From Chrysoperla carnea (Eukaryota; Arthropoda; Insecta; Neuroptera; Chrysopidae): a stretch of 64,000 nucleotides of DNA. The stretch spans positions 12,160,001-12,224,000 of the forward strand of contig NC_058339.1 of the NCBI RefSeq assembly GCF_905475395.1, given 5' to 3'. Below the pieces are notes generated by a model that searched no databases, was not told the origin of the DNA, and saw nothing but the letters and a program-made list of their open reading frames with translations. A program made the translations under genes and the position numbers. Positions 45,866 through 56,945 of this stretch are shown here, one piece after another; the first letter of the stretch is position 1, and each line of letters starts with the position of its first letter.

Positions 45866-46407
45866 ATTGTAAACAATCGAAAAGTTCGTTAAAAAAAATA
45901 TAATTACATTCTCATACATACAATTCACATAGACTACACAACTCAGATTAGACTAAAACTGTCACTCACTGGCGCTTCTCTTATACTTTTTTGGATGATC
46001 AAATCGAAGAGAATAGCACAGCAGAGCAGTAAAAACAGCATTCACTACACGATTATTGCGTTTACTCTATAAATAAAGTACAATTTACTTAAGTTTCTAA
46101 TCCTTTGACATCCCAATTCTCATTATTTTTAAATAAATTGTAAAAAAAAAAAAGAAATACAACAAAAAAAAAAACATCAAAGGATTACAAAATTAGAACA
46201 TTTGTTTTATTCCATACAACTGCTATTTTTTTTATATCGTTTTAAGTATTTTTTTTGGAAAACACTTTTGTACAAGAAGTAAAACTTACGGGTTTTAATA
46301 TCAATGACAATTTTAAAAACTCAAAAAATTCACTTATTCTCTAAAAAAAATTTAAAACTATTTTACACAGATTGGACATTTTTTTGTTATACAATTTTTG
46401 ATGTTAA

Positions 46408-46602
46408 TTATACGTCATTGTTCTCAAAAATAAATATTAGGTTCATTCTAAATGATGATGCGTGAGAGTGTGGTCGGTCCTCAAACTCCAGGCTGTTGAC
46501 ATAATTGCATGGTGTCCATGGACCTTGCTTCAGCTTCACAATATTTGACACATCAGATATATTACTTGTTTTTTTTACTGCAGACCACCGTAATATTTTC
46601 AT
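46408..46602 (-). CDS. Doubtful small open frame, 64 residues, no family recognised
   Basis: It starts at ATG 46602 and ends TAA at 46408. The middle part (KQGPWTPCNYVNSLEFED) is unusually rich in Pro, Cys and Trp for this A+T-rich neighbourhood, and its base composition stands out from the flanks. No domain, signal peptide or splice partner is recognised. It lies 440 bp beyond the 3' end of the prothymosin-like gene on the same strand, so it could be part of that gene's 3' untranslated region, an unrelated small gene, or an old retro-fragment read in either direction. Confidence 0.2.
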   Translation of the reverse strand: MKILRWSAVKKTSNISDVSNIVKLKQGPWTPCNYVNSLEFEDRPHSHASSFRMNLIFIFENNDV

Positions 46603-47041
46603 ATTTTCTTTATTAAATAATTAGTTTATTTTAATTAAAAAAAACCTCCGACACACTTTTATAACTTATTGAAAATCTGGAGTTATTTTTTATCCATTGT
46701 GTTTGTTTACTGGTTTCCTTTTTGTCCTCGTCATTTTATTTTAATTTAAATATGTGAATAATGATTTTACGATCATTTCCAAGATATTATATATATGAAA
46801 AATATTTTTTTTATATACTATTTTAGTTTATACTTTATACAAATTACAAAAAGATCAATAATGAACAGCTATTTTTAATTAAAAATTATATAAAAATTAA
46901 GACAAAAATTAAATACGAAGAATAATTCAACACGAAAATAACTCCAAACTTTCAAAGAAAAATGAATAGTGCTTCATTTTTAAATATGAGCACATGAGTC
47001 AATGTCTTTCGCATAATATTTATTCACACTGTGCACCAGTA

Positions 47042-50000
47042 TTATGCATCTTCATCTTCCTCTTCTATTTCTGCTTCTATTTCTTCGTCTTCTTCATCTA
47101 CAAAAACATCAAATTAAGAATGATTAGCAAAATAGTTCATATACGCATCACTTAATTAGTTATTACCTTCTTCTCCTATATATTCTTCTTCACCTACTGG
47201 TAAATCATCTTCATCATCTTCTTCCTCTCCCTCAACATCTTCGTCATCGTCTTCTTCTTCATCTCCTACATCTTCCGCATCAGAGCCCGCTCCATTTTCA
47301 GCCTCTTTTTTTGATTTTTTTACATCGTCATTTTTGTCCTGTAATTTAAAAATATAACATGAATATAATCAATAATATTTATACATATTTTTGTGGCATT
47401 TGAGCGTTAACTGAGAATTACGGTAACTATCTCGGCCCGTGCAGTAAACAGCATCCGTGGCTTCCGATATCCGTGATTATTAGTATTAAAAGAACATGCT
47501 ACTTTGGAAATATGTTTGCCTCTAGTCTGATTTTTCCTAAACGGTACATTTTTGGACTGTAAGTTTATTTTTTTCTCTTATAAGGCATGGACAATAAAAA
47601 CATGCTGGAGAAATATCTAAGAATGATTGCGATTTTTGACGCCGATAAGATTAATTAAATTACCAAACTTTAGAGACCTCGCTTAGCTTTAAAGATATCG
47701 CGATCTTCTTCGCATTTATGGTTAAAACGAGATATATTGACTAAGGATTTAAATCTGTAACACAATGTATAAGTCAATAAACAAATTATTTTTAAATGCA
47801 CTGAAACGCTGCTTCATATTAACCAATGCTATTAATTTTTCATGCCTCAATTAGGCGCAACTTGATTTCTTTTAAACCAAATATCCTTGCAACGGTTTAA
47901 ATGTTCAAGCCAATTTATTTATAGAATCTCTTAATTATTTTTCCAAGATAATGCCTTAGAAAGTTTCTTGGTTTTTTTTCTCTATATCATTTAACCAAGT
48001 TGGCGCGCTTTGCAGACATCTGTTAAATAACAATTACATTCTCGCTTTAGGGGTCCAATTCTAATTTGGCGCCTTAACTTTATTCTCAAGAATGTACAAG
48101 CACGCGCCAATTTAAAAAACAAGCCGTAGATCAATTTTTTAAGGCCTAAGAAAGCCTCTTGGATATTTTTCCTATATCGTTAAACCAAGTTGGCGCGCTT
48201 GCAGGCATCTGTTACATTCCCGCTTTGGGGGTCAAATTTTAATTTGGCGCCTTAGATTTATTCTCTTGAATATACAAGCACGCGTCAATTTTAGAAACAC
48301 CTCTAGTACAATTTTCTAAGCTATTTAATCAAGGTTTTTTTATATTCCAAAATTTTTTAAGATGTTCATTTAAGCGTAAACAGAATAAAAGCGTTACGAT
48401 AGGTCATTTTGCTCTTCGTTATTTTTTACTTTTCAGTGCATTTTAATTTGTTTTGGAAAAGTTTTTCTTTTGAAGTCGGTTTTCTTTTTGTTAAAAGTTC
48501 TTTTTAGTGATTTTTAGTGAACTTGAAGTGCACCAACTAATTTATCACTAAAAAAAGAATCATTGAAATCGATTGGCGTGATATTGAGTTATTCGTGCAT
48601 ACTTAATGCAAATTTAAGACTTTTATGATTTTCTCATGGATACCGTAATCAGAACTCGACCAAAATGAAATGGGACCACACGGGAAGCACCAGCTTTCAA
48701 ATAGATAAAGAATTATCAAAATCGGTTCACCCAGTCGAAAGTTCTGAGGTAACAAACATAAAAAAAATACAGTCGAATTGATAACCTCCTCCGTTTTTGT
48801 TTGAAGTCGGTTAACAAGCAAATGGCAAATCTTATACAACTTTTGTGGTAATAATCTTACTATTATCATAAAAATAATAAAAAATGAGATGAAAATATTC
48901 AATAGAACGAAAACGCTTGATGGTAAATTAATTGCAAAAGTGTATATTTTTATCATTTCCTAACACAAATAAGTACATATCTTTCTAACCTTGTTTATAA
49001 GCAAACTGGTTACACTTCTCGAGGTATTATAAAAATGTATATTATTTTGCATAGTGTTCTTATTTGGTATTCAACTAAGATAAAGATATGAAATCCGTTT
49101 GAAAATATACACAAAATGATAAAGACAACATGATGTTAATATTGAAAACATATACAATTGATATACGCATGCGCCAAGTTGTGTAGTAGTAGTTATACTA
49201 TCGAACTAATCAATCATGGCATTTAAAGGAAAGTTTTTTAATTCATTCATGGATTCTATTCATAAATTCTTACATTTACAATTTGTAAAAAGGGCAATTA
49301 ACGTAAACTATCGTTATTACACAAACATTTTAATAAATATTTTAAGTTGTCATAAACATTTAAAATTCATAAACGCCATGTTTTTATTAAAAAACAACAT
49401 GTCAAATAAATATAGGAAATGATATTACTTAATATGTTTTGAAATTTCATAATAAATTTAAAAATATATACAAATTGATAAAATTATTATTAAAAAATTG
49501 TATCTATTATCGAATATTGTTTAATATATTGATTCAAAAGACCGCCATGTTCACATGAAGTTACCTAAGCCTCCTACAGGGACGCCGATGTAAACTATGG
49601 CGGGACGCCATCAACCACCATGTTTTAAGCATTTACAAATAGTTATTTAAAAACGTGCTCTGTCATAAGAATATTATTTTGGCCTAATTTCAATAAAAAT
49701 ACGCAAAAATAAATTTGATATCAACATATTATAATCAATTTACAATAAACAATACTTGATCAATATCTCTTACTAGTCCAAAATGTGGACGGAAGCATCA
49801 TTCAATAAACAGTTTACTAGATTTAAATATACAATCACCGCGATTAATTTAAGTATGACTTCATAAAAAAAATTGTATATAGCATTTTAAAAAATCAATT
49901 AAGATAAAAAAAAATTTATAATCACAAAATGGGAAAAAATAAATATTAAAAATGTACATACCTCCGCTGCTCTTTTCGTTCCTTTAATTTCACATTTTCC

Positions 50001-50072
50001 ATCACCAGCGGCTTTATCGTTATCTGCTACCTTTTCCAAGGCAACCTCAGAATTATTTTCTTTAGCACTCAT
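47042..50072 (-). CDS. Prothymosin-alpha/parathymosin-like acidic nuclear protein
   Basis: Three coding exons join in frame to 112 residues: 49962-50072 (ATG at 50072), 47167-47338 and 47042-47097 (stop TAA). Human prothymosin alpha has 111 residues and parathymosin 102. The layout fits the family: a short N-terminal part beginning MSAKENNSE, a basic patch GTKRAAE and KKSKKEAENG, then a long run of Glu/Asp (GDEEEDDDEDVEGEEEDDED) to the end. Proteins of this family are disordered, nuclear, bind histones (including linker histone H1), and act in chromatin and cell growth. No other domain is present. Low complexity makes exact orthology uncertain. The first intron is 2.6 kb and holds repeats; the second is 69 bp. 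A candidate promoter lies just upstream. Confidence 0.82.
47951..48325. repeat. Diverged tandem duplication, ~190-bp unit
   Basis: Copy 1 spans about 47951-48144 and copy 2 about 48149-48325. Shared strings are AACCAAGTTGGCGCGCTT, CATCTGTTA, TAATTTGGCGCCTTA and TACAAGCACGCG. Confidence 0.65.
48450..48815 (-). repeat. LINE-tail-like interspersed repeat
   Basis: Blocks such as ATCGGTTCACCCAGTCGAAA, GGGACCACACGGGAAGCACC and GAAGTCGGTT occur in a repeat widespread in insect genomes. The class is recalled, not tested. A 117-residue open stretch on its minus strand (48603-48956) is not a gene. Confidence 0.5.
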
Positions 50073-50144
50073 TATAGTAAAATAATAAAGTTTTGAACTA
50101 AAATTGAGCGTAATCGATGTGAACGCTAAGACAACCAAACGCAC

Positions 50145-50192
50145 GACTGACCGGCAAACACCTCGCTTTGTTCAAAAACGAAGATGGCGCCG
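50145..50192 (-). promoter_or_regulatory. Candidate promoter of the prothymosin-like gene: initiator plus YY1-type motif
   Basis: Read on the minus strand, GGCGCCATCTT (50181-50191) resembles the YY1/Pleiohomeotic motif often placed near animal start sites. TCAGTC (50145-50150) fits the arthropod initiator. The initiator is about 75 bases before the ATG at 50072. This is motif matching only. Confidence 0.4.
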
Positions 50193-52227
50193 CTGTATTC
50201 AATACGTGGTTTGATTGGTTAATATACCGGTTTTTAAAATAAAAATAAATTTATAAATTTGTTATGTAGGAATCAAAGATAATAAATTATTAATTATTTA
50301 AAAAATAAAATTATCCTTAATTAATTATTAAAACAATAGTTATTAAATTTTTTGTGTAACAAGGGAGGGGTTCGAGAGTATGATAGGGTTTCTGTTTTAT
50401 CTGGGCAGGAGATTAAATTTGAAAAGCTCACCTAGTTTGAAAAGCTAACACCAGGTGCTTTAATAAATTCGCTTTTTAAGTTGTAAATGGGGTGAAATAT
50501 ATTTTATATCCAGGGTAATATATTAATGAATCAAATAATCAATAATTGAGTACTTCAGTATGGTACTAAAGTCACCAAATTTGAACTCCTTCTCAAGTTA
50601 CTCAAACATGATAGAGGGAATGATAATCTTAAAGAATAATAAACACTCTTTTTTAAGAGCAATAACCATACAAGAATTATTTCAATTTTCAAATTTTATT
50701 GGGTCATATTTTTAATACTATAAATAAATTTATTCTTATAAATAAGTAAAAAAAGAAAAGTAACTAAATAATATAAGTAGCATAATTATGGAATTTGTGT
50801 AAAACAAAGCCAGATGCACACTACTTAATTAAAACCTAGATAGATTATCTCAAGTTTATTTTTCATTGGATCCCCATATTTCATCAATTATTGCGTAATC
50901 AAATTTCGATAAAGTTTGTGAAATATTTTTAAAATTTGTTGAATCACAGCACACTTTTTTTTTTTATTAAACATGGTTTTCAATAAAATTGTACTAAAAT
51001 TTTTTTTTTTTTTTAAATAATTTTATTGAAAAAAAATATTGTTTCTATAAAAAATTTACAATTGCAAGAAATCCGGGTAATTTTTATGTGCTAATTAATA
51101 AAAATAATGCAAATTTAAATAATCATAAAATTGAACGCCATTATAAAAAAAGAAAAATTTTTTAATTTATGTTTTTTTAACATAACCTTGTTATAAATAG
51201 GTTTTTTTTTTAAGATAAAAAAAAATATAAACGATTAAGCTTGAAAATGAAAATATTTATAATTTACCCATAGGTTGAGATTTTATAAAATTCATAACAA
51301 TCTTAAACACATACGAAAATTAACTTATCTGAATTCCCTATCAAAAGTAATATGAGAAAAAATGTATATTTTTGAAAATATGCTTTGTTATGATAACTAC
51401 ATAACAGACACGGAAATAAATCATTTTTTAGCAGCGCATTTTGGTATAAACCTTACGTTTTTAGATGAGCAGAAATACTCAATTATTCTAAAACAAACAC
51501 AATATTGTTATAATTTATTAAAAGGGACACACTTTTTGACCATACAATAAATCTCGTGGTTTCCAATTCAGATATTTGTTTCTTACTACTGATAGTCGCT
51601 GCGAAGAACATACTAGAAGTGTATGTATGGCTAATGGCGTTGTAATTTTGTTATGTCGATAGAATACCAATCTTCATTATACGTTTTAAATGGTTTGTGA
51701 CTTTACTGAGAATGTTATTGATGAAAATTTAGAAAATCGAAATTTGAATAAAAACAGGCCAAACATGATTTACAAAATTTAAAAAAAATTTGAATGGAAA
51801 TTTTATTATTTTGTATGGATAAATTTAATTAATTTCAGCATTGCATGAAATATTAAACTTCGAAGTAACTTAGCAGTAATGAAAATGATGCAAACAAATT
51901 GATAACATTTTTTGTTGAAATTATGAAGATCATGATCCATAAAATAATAAGTTGGAGGGGATTTTCTTCATTTTTATAAAACATTTCAAAATGCATACTC
52001 GAAAAACGAAAATCAACGATACGTAAATTTTGTTACACGGAAACAGATATTCAGGCTATTTTATAACAATTAGTGGCGCCAACTATATTCGATAAAAAAA
52101 AATTTAAAAAGATTCATAGATACTGAATGAAAAGTGACAACGATATAGGATTTGTTATAGAGAATAACTATTCTTAGTAAATCTTTTTAATAGTATACCG
52201 AGTGATTGTGGACATAACTTTGTCAAA
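50193..52227. other. Spacer between the prothymosin-like gene and RpL36A
   Basis: A+T-rich sequence with long A and T runs (for example 50940-51030). I see no gene; the open stretch at 51362-51550 shows no family feature. Confidence 0.6.
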
Positions 52228-52780
52228 ATGGTAAGGTTTTAAGAAATTATCTACGTCCATCTGATTCAAATACCATACTTTTGTTGTTTTTGTTAAACTA
52301 GCTGTATTTATGAATAAATATTCCATCAATTTTCAATTATATTATTAAGCTAAAAAAAACAATTACATATTGAAATGAAACATTTTATATTTATTATAGG
52401 TTAACGTTCCAAAACAACGTCGCACATTCTGCAAAAAATGTAAAGTCCACAAGCCCCACAAAGTAACCCAATATAAGAAATCAAAAGAACGACATGCATC
52501 CCAAGGACGTCGTCGTTACGATCGTAAACAACAAGGATTTGGTGGTCAAACAAAACCTATTTTCAGAAAGAAGGTATGTATCATTTTATTGTTATTTAGA
52601 GTAAATTGTGTATTTGTAAATTAATTTAATTTGTTGTTTTAGGCCAAGACAACCAAGAAAATCGTATTGCGTATGGAATGTACCGAATGTAAATATCGTA
52701 AACAGATTCCATTAAAACGTTGCAAACATTTTGAATTAGGTGGTGACAAAAAACGTAAAGGACAAATGATTCAATTTTAA
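52228..52780 (+). CDS. RpL36A: 60S ribosomal protein L36A (eL42)
   Basis: There are three coding exons: 52228-52230 (only the ATG codon, donor GTAAGG), 52400-52573 and 52643-52780. They encode 104 residues, the usual insect length. The product is the small zinc-binding large-subunit protein eL42 near the E site of the ribosome. Its four Cys are visible as CKKC (residues about 12-15) and CTEC (about 72-75). The family stretch [18 protein letters not shown] spans the exon 2/3 junction, and the C-terminus is KRKGQMIQF. An intron right after the start codon is common in ribosomal protein genes. A poly(A) signal AATAAA lies at 52805-52810. Confidence 0.97.
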
Positions 52781-52804
52781 TTTAATTTTTGTAATATACC
52801 GTCT

Positions 52805-52810
52805 AATAAA
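52805..52810 (+). terminator. Poly(A) signal of RpL36A
   Basis: AATAAA lies 25 bases after the stop codon, followed by T/G-rich sequence, as expected for a short ribosomal protein 3' UTR. Confidence 0.7.
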
Positions 52811-53438
52811 ATTTGTTTATAAATAACAATGTGAGTTTATATTTCTAAATCTTAATATTTTTCCATAAATTCTTAAACAAAACCGGTACTTAAGTTGTTT
52901 GTGTAAATGTTTTTAAGTAATCATTATCTCTAGGTTAAATACATATTCATTTGCCTGTTAAGGTGTTTCGATACCAAAACGAAAGTGTTACCAAAAAACT
53001 GAAATTTTAGCTGTCAATGAGTAATTAATACACCTTCTGTATAAATTTCAAGTGGATTCTCTGAATGGTAAACGGTAAATTAATTCTCAAAGACAACCCT
53101 TTTTGGTGTATGAAGAAGTCGTAATAAATTTTGGTTTTTATAGTCAATAAGTGCCTCTAAAAATGTTTTACCATTTACATAAAATACTTTCTCAAGTTAT
53201 CCTCAATATTCCTCAAGTTTTAAGCTTTAAAATCGTACCAAAATTAAGAACTGTGTATAAAATTGAAAACTTTTTTTGGTAAAAGAACTGACTAGTTAAT
53301 TTCTCGAATACCTAATACATGATGAAACAAACAATTGACTCAGTTAATTGTTGAAATACCATGTGTAGACAGTGTTGATTACGCATTCGTTTTTTTTTTT
53401 TCATTGGTAAGTAAAGAATGATAGTCACTCTTAGATAG

Positions 53439-53469
53439 CCACAGTCGTGTGTATATAACACGACTGTGG
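53439..53469. repeat. Perfect 12-bp hairpin
   Basis: CCACAGTCGTGT and ACACGACTGTGG are separated by 7 bases, inside the family A copy at 53322-54337. It is not present in the other copies that I compared. Confidence 0.7.
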
Positions 53470-53823
53470 TATCAGATACACGTACATAAATGAATATTCT
53501 CATATAACACATTTAATGTTATAAATTAATTCGCACACTCACGGGTAAACAGTGATATTTACGAAAAAATGTTTCAAACTAAAGTTGCTAATTTTTTATG
53601 AGGAAAATTTAACATTTAAATTCTTGTCTCTTACGGTTTACAAGATCGATCCCACGGACCCAATATCCAATTAGCCTATGTTACTTATTTACGAACTCAG
53701 TTTTTACGTCCTGATCACGCTATAAAAATTCCAGCAAAACTTTGTTCGTAGCATCAATATTTTTAAGCGTTACAAAATTGAGACTAAACTTAGTATGTCT
53801 TGATATATTTCAAAGATACATGA

Positions 53824-54320
53824 CAGGGGCGGATTTACGAATTTGCCGTCCATAGGCAGGCATCAAAATGCCGCCTTTTTTTATAAACAAAAATCTGTTT
53901 TATTTATTTGGAAATTGAAAAATATAAAATATAATGAATGAAATAACGTTCAAAACAAAAAAACTAATCATTTTTCAATTATTTCAATGTACATTTTTAG
54001 GTCGGACTTTTTCAACAGCAAATGTATCGATGATTTTGTTCAGATCAACTTGTAGCAAAGTTTCAACTTCAATACAAATTATGGCCAAAGAATTTAGTCT
54101 GTTCTCTTTCATCGTGGAACGCAAATAAGTTTTGATACGTTTCAAGCATGAAAATGAACGTTCCGCAGTACAATTTGCCACTGCAGTGCAAAACTGACTA
54201 AAATTGAAAAAAATTGACATTTTTACATTTTTATTAAACAAAAAAATTTTTAATAATTGAAACGAATTTTTTTCCGCCGTAGGCACAGGCCTACTTTGCC
54301 TACACATAAATCCGCCCCTG
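53824..54320 (-). mobile_element. hAT-type element nested in a family A copy
   Basis: The termini CAGGGGCGGATTTA and TAAATCCGCCCCTG are inverted copies. The flanks ATACATGA (53816-53823) and ATACATGG (54321-54328) form an 8-bp duplication with one difference. Inside, 53984-54307 on the minus strand reads as a hAT transposase C-terminal region (NCTAERSFSCLKRIK). At 497 bp it is internally deleted and non-autonomous. It is inserted in the head end of a family A repeat, so it is younger than that copy. Confidence 0.87.
53984..54307 (-). pseudogene. hAT transposase C-terminal remnant
   Basis: It starts at ATG 54307 just inside the terminal repeat and runs 107 residues. The dimerisation-region motif NCTAERSFSCLKRIKTYLRS is followed by LNSLAIICIE. 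The DNA-binding and catalytic parts are absent, so it is a deletion derivative rather than a working transposase. Confidence 0.82.
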
Positions 54321-54669
54321 ATACATGGTATAAAAAGTGATCGTCAACTAACATTATCAAATTGAAAAGCCAATGTAACAATTTTATTTCTAAAATTAAC
54401 AAAATTGGGGTGTGAAAATAATTTATTACACCCGGTATAAATTTTCAAAATTTCAAGAGATTTGGGACATGTTCATTGTGTGTCCTTTGTTAAATCGTAA
54501 TTTTTTCGCCAGAGTATAATCAAATATTTGCCAAAATGAATTAAATTTGACACCACAAAAAGAACATTACTTTGGTTTTAAAATTCTAGGATACAACGAA
54601 TCTGGAATATTAAAAAATAAGAAATATTTATTTTTATTACAATATTTACAATTTTAAATTAATCATAAA

Positions 54670-55491
54670 TTAATCAGAACTAGCTCCTGAATCTGAGTCG
54701 TCTTCTATACTGTTGGTATTCACTTCCACTCGAGGAACAATTTTATTTGGTTCACTAAAAATAGAAATTTTCAAATAACAATTTGTAAAAAAAAGAGAAC
54801 TTTTCTATGTAATCATAATTACTTTAATATATTCGGGTCTAAACCTTCGGCTTGCATTTTTAAACGCACAGCCTCTTCTTGTACACCAAAATGAAGCATT
54901 TTAAAATACTTGGAGTATGTAGGATCGTCTTTGATACGTATTCCATTTTCTACTGGTTTTTCATTATCATCAGTTTTAATATTTTCCGAAACATTTGATA
55001 CATTACCATCAACTACAGATTTAGGTGTTTCATCTTCAGGATGTTGTTCTAAAACATCTTTTTTAGTATTTATTTCCTCTGGTTGACTAGTAACTACAGG
55101 AGTATCATTTAGTTCTGGAATTGAAGAAAGCTACAATACGAAATAATTTTATAAGCTTTAAAAGCTGAGAATTGTACTTGATTTATGTAACTTACTTTAG
55201 ATTCTAATATACAAACACTAGCTTCAATTTTTCGTAATTTTATTTCAAAATCTGTAAATCTTGATTCACAGGTACTTGCGAATGTATTTAAAAATGTAAT
55301 TGTTCTTAAAATAAAATGGTTTATAAACGCTAATGAACGTTTTTGATTTATTGGATCAACCTAAAAATTATAGAAAGAGAATAAACGGTAAAAATATAAA
55401 AATTGCATTTTCTAATGTAAATATTTGCGGTATTCTCTACCTCTTGAATATCAATATCGGGATCGACTCCCGGTGGTAAATTTATATCCAT
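54670..55491 (-). CDS. WASHC3: WASH complex subunit 3 (CCDC53)
   Basis: Four coding exons join in frame to 202 residues (human 194): 55441-55491, 55196-55360, 54823-55130 and 54670-54754. The start is MDINLPPGVDPD; an open extension upstream begins with TTG, not ATG. Family marks are DPINQKRSLAFINHF near residue 20, the coiled-coil FEIKLRKIEASVCILE (about 58-73), LSSIPELND, then after a variable acidic linker YSKYFKMLHFGVQEEAVRLK and EGLDPNIL, and an acidic end EDDSDSGASSD. It is a core subunit of the WASH complex, which activates Arp2/3 actin branching on endosomes for cargo sorting. The next gene upstream, on the other strand, is the zinc-finger gene. Confidence 0.93.
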
Positions 55492-56945
55492 AGGGTTGAA
55501 ATTTAATTTCAAATTTTTAATATTTGGCAAACAAACTAAAATAATAACTCTAATAATTTAACAAATTTTTATATGGTATTTACTTATTTACTTGAATTGA
55601 CTGGACAAACAGATTCCTTATATCTATTTTAGTATACCTAACAGAGACAAGTATACTTTTACATATACATTGAACAGAGACAGTCATACTTATGAATCTG
55701 GTTGTTCGATGAAGAAAATTATTTATTTTAAACATAGGTGTAGATACAATATTTTTAAAAGGGTATTTAGTGGGTTCTTTATCAAATAATGTCTATAGTT
55801 TAGGCTATGCCGCGTCAAAAAATCCATGAACTCTATCTTTCTACCGAGCCGAAACACAACTATTTCCATTGTAGCTTTGACCGAATAAAAAAAACCTTGC
55901 TGCTAAACAATTTTTTGTATTGTTGCAGGAAACACAGGAAACACTTGCATTGGATAATGGAAATCGAGTATTAAGAAAATATGTCTATTATTTGGTTTGT
56001 CATTATATCCAACTTCAGTGTTTTACTTAGCTTGACTGATTTTTTGACAGTAGAAACACCCTCTTTGACGAAGTAGTAAAAGTAAAAGAAATTAAGATAT
56101 TTAAAACTAATTTTTTTTAATAATAATGAACCAATTTTTATGTGTGAAAATTCAAAATGGTTTCCGAAAATTTAGTTTTTATCAGAAATCCCTATTTCGC
56201 TCCCGATAGTATAAAACACAGTTAAAATAAATGTTCTTCTGAGGGTTTTCCAATTATCTGTCAAGTTTGTGTGTTTGTACTATCAAAGTTTTGGAAGCAA
56301 AGAAGAACTTTTCCCCATAAACTACGTGTCTTAATTTCAGCCTCTTTAGAACGCCCCTCCCCTCACTTCATGTAGTATTTTCTATGACCACGCCCCCTCC
56401 CGGATAGAACGTATTTTTTTTTATTATAAAGTCCAGAAGATATAAATGTGAAAGTACCCAATGTTTGTCCATAGACTGCCACTTAATCGGCAAATTATTT
56501 TCATTGTGCCGAAAAATAGTAGATTATCAAAAAAATTACGTAGCTTGAATTCATTCCTTATTTCGAGTTTTACGTCCTTATCCTTGTAAGCTTGAATTAT
56601 TACGTTGTTCTTTTTGTGACGTAAAATTTGTTTATGTGGCGCCTAAGGAACTGTCAAATATATAAGTTGATGATTTCTTCCGCCATTATAATATTTTTAA
56701 AGAACAGATTAGTTTTCTTCTTGTCAAATCTACATATTTAGATTATATAAAAATTACACTAAAGTATTTCTAGAGCAGTAATGATTTTCATTTCAAATAA
56801 TTTATACAAAGGACAAAGGTAAAATAAAATAATTATGTATTGCATACACATGTAAACGCGTATTAATACAAAAAAAACATTTTTCATATCAAAAATACTT
56901 TTTCGTATTTCAGGGCGGGAAGTTATTGTTAAGTACAAATAGAAA
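55492..56945. other. Divergent spacer, likely shared promoter region of WASHC3 and the zinc-finger gene
   Basis: These 1.45 kb separate two divergent starts. An untranslated first exon of the zinc-finger gene probably ends at 56818 (GGACAAAG before GTAAAA), with the coding exon resuming at 56914 after TATTTCAG. CCGCCAT at 56680-56687 resembles a YY1-type motif near that leader. No separate gene is seen. Confidence 0.5.

Larger units (their letters stand above)
45034..47041. other. Spacer between the kinase and prothymosin-like gene
   Basis: A fold-back element lies at 45470-45865. A GC-richer open stretch on the minus strand lies at 46408-46602 and is listed separately as a doubtful coding candidate. 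The remainder is A+T-rich with poly-A/T runs. Confidence 0.6.
47339..49961 (-). other. Intron 1 of the prothymosin-like gene
   Basis: It contains a diverged tandem duplication of about 190 bp (47951-48325; each copy has CAAGTTGGCGCGCTT and AATTTGGCGCC) and a LINE-tail-like repeat at 48450-48815. The rest is A+T-rich; the open stretches inside the repeats are not genes. Confidence 0.6.
53322..54337 (-). repeat. Family A repeat, reverse orientation, split by a hAT-type element
   Basis: The tail begins at 53322 (AAACAAACAATTGACTCAG) and the head ends at about 54337. The GTCC-run segment is deleted. A 497-bp hAT-type element interrupts it at 53824-54320. Confidence 0.75.
52781..54669. other. Spacer between RpL36A and WASHC3
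   Basis: It is mainly the family A copy at 53322-54337 (reverse orientation), itself split by a hAT-type element at 53824-54320. A 12-bp stem hairpin lies at 53439-53469. The ends hold the 3' UTRs of the two convergent genes. Confidence 0.65.

Noticed and set aside
48603-48956. 117-residue open stretch on the minus strand with hydrophobic segments
   Set aside because: It lies in an interspersed repeat and has no family feature; the hydrophobic look comes from A+T-rich codons.
51362-51550. 62-residue open stretch on the plus strand
   Set aside because: No motif, no splice partner and composition like the spacer.
55348-55530. WASHC3 start placed at 55530
   Set aside because: The codon there is TTG; the first ATG in frame is at 55491 and gives the conserved N-terminus.
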